A DNA stretch of 5,612 nt from Verrucomicrobiota bacterium. GTDB taxonomy: Bacteria; Verrucomicrobiota; Verrucomicrobiia; Chthoniobacterales; UBA10450. Shown in pieces: positions 5,350 through 5,612 of this stretch. A model generated the notes under the pieces. The model was given only the letters and a program-made list of their open reading frames with translations. It had not been told where the DNA came from and made no database searches. Position numbers and translations under genes: made by a program. How positions within the stretch are numbered: position 1 is the first letter of the stretch; each line of letters begins with the position of its first letter. The stretch is taken from contig QHMQ01000158.1 of NCBI GenBank assembly GCA_003217835.1, forward strand, positions 1-5,612. The letters are read 5' to 3'.

Positions 5350-5461
5350 GACGAAGCACGAATGACGAATGACGAAGGAAGCCCGAATGTCCGAATGACG
5401 AAAAAACGTTCGTAGTATCTCTTTTCGTCATTCGGATTTTGTCATTCCTTCGTGCTTCGTC
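5350..5461. repeat. Long imperfect inverted repeat rich in ATGACGA units
   Basis: The inner stem is perfect over 15 bp: TCCGAATGACGAAAA (5390-5404) pairs with its reverse complement at 5422-5436, with a 17-nt loop. The outer stem is perfect over 13 bp: GACGAAGCACGAA (5350-5362) with TTCGTGCTTCGTC (5449-5461). Between them the left arm has 27 nt and the right arm 12 nt; the left excess contains tandem copies of the 7-mer ATGACGA. It fills most of the gap between the upstream gene and dusB, resembles an intergenic repeat I associate with Verrucomicrobia, and may also terminate the upstream transcript. Confidence 0.75.
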
Positions 5462-5466
5462 GTTGG

Positions 5467-5612
5467 TCATTTCGCTGCTGCGCTACTGCGCAGCAGCGTC
5501 GCCACTTCGTCCTGCACGCGTTCGAGCTCACTCAACCGCAATTGCGGGTCGCGCACGATAAAGACGTCGCCAGTTTCGCGATGCTCGTAGATAAGCAAAC
5601 GACTTCCGCTGG
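5467..5612 (-). CDS. 3' end of an unrecognised protein-coding gene (truncated by window edge)
   Basis: The minus strand is open from the window edge to a TGA at 5469-5467. It encodes about 47 residues starting SGSRLLIYEHRETGDVFIVR and ending TLLRSSAAAK. Charged residues, a Gly-Asp turn and the amphipathic tail LSELERVQDEVATLL look like real protein, and codons are GC-rich like the neighbours. I do not recognise the family. A perfect 11-bp hairpin (5473-5498) is embedded in the last codons (RSSAAA). Gene and start lie outside the window. Confidence 0.6.
   Translation of the reverse strand, partial: SGSRLLIYEHRETGDVFIVRDPQLRLSELERVQDEVATLLRSSAAAK
5473..5498. repeat. Perfect hairpin inside the 3' end of the truncated gene
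   Basis: CGCTGCTGCGC (5473-5483), loop TACT (5484-5487) and GCGCAGCAGCG (5488-5498) form an 11-bp perfect stem with a 4-nt loop. It ends four bases before the TGA stop on the minus strand. No U-run follows, so it is not a classical terminator. It could be a coding palindromic insertion or an mRNA 3'-end structure. Confidence 0.6.

Noticed and set aside
5350..5461. CRISPR array suggested by repeated ATGACGA units
   Set aside because: The units are short, directly adjacent or inverted, and not separated by uniform unique spacers; no cas genes are present.

Overview
All genes in this window lie on the minus strand. It reads as a fragment of a Verrucomicrobia chromosome, probably a soil Spartobacteria/Chthoniobacterales-type organism. 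The evidence is (i) two SOS operators of the form TGTTC-N4-GAACA, the LexA motif I recall being described for this phylum, and (ii) several intergenic palindrome clusters and an 'ATGACGA'-type inverted repeat, which I associate from memory with such genomes. The assignment is an inference; no rRNA or other marker gene is present.

In transcription order (right to left): the 3' end of an unrecognised gene (5467-5612); a gap holding a long inverted repeat (5350-5461); dusB, a tRNA-dihydrouridine synthase (4290-5294); a 69-nt element able to fold as a three-hairpin cloverleaf, which also contains the dusB stop codon (4226-4294); a large polytopic membrane protein, probably a GT-C-fold glycosyltransferase (2530-4131); an A-type Fe-S cluster carrier of the ErpA/IscA family (2119-2505); a gap with a degenerate palindrome element and a LexA box; lexA (1299-1955); a gap with three consecutive perfect hairpins and the imuA promoter/LexA box; an ImuA-like RecA-fold protein (496-1146); and the first 164 codons of an ImuB-like Y-family polymerase paralogue running off the left edge (1-494).

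The clearest functional unit is lexA plus imuA-imuB: an SOS repressor with its own operator, followed by the LexA-controlled mutagenesis (translesion synthesis) cassette. imuA and imuB are one base apart, so they are probably translationally coupled. A dnaE2-type polymerase would be the expected next gene beyond the left edge, but it is not visible. The Fe-S carrier may be co-transcribed with the membrane protein (24-bp gap). dusB appears to have its own promoter with an extended -10 box so close to the ATG that the mRNA may be leaderless.

No wholly new gene system is evident. The least explained parts are the palindromic elements that occupy every larger intergenic gap, and the orphan membrane glycosyltransferase. 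No gene-free stretch exceeds 300 bases.
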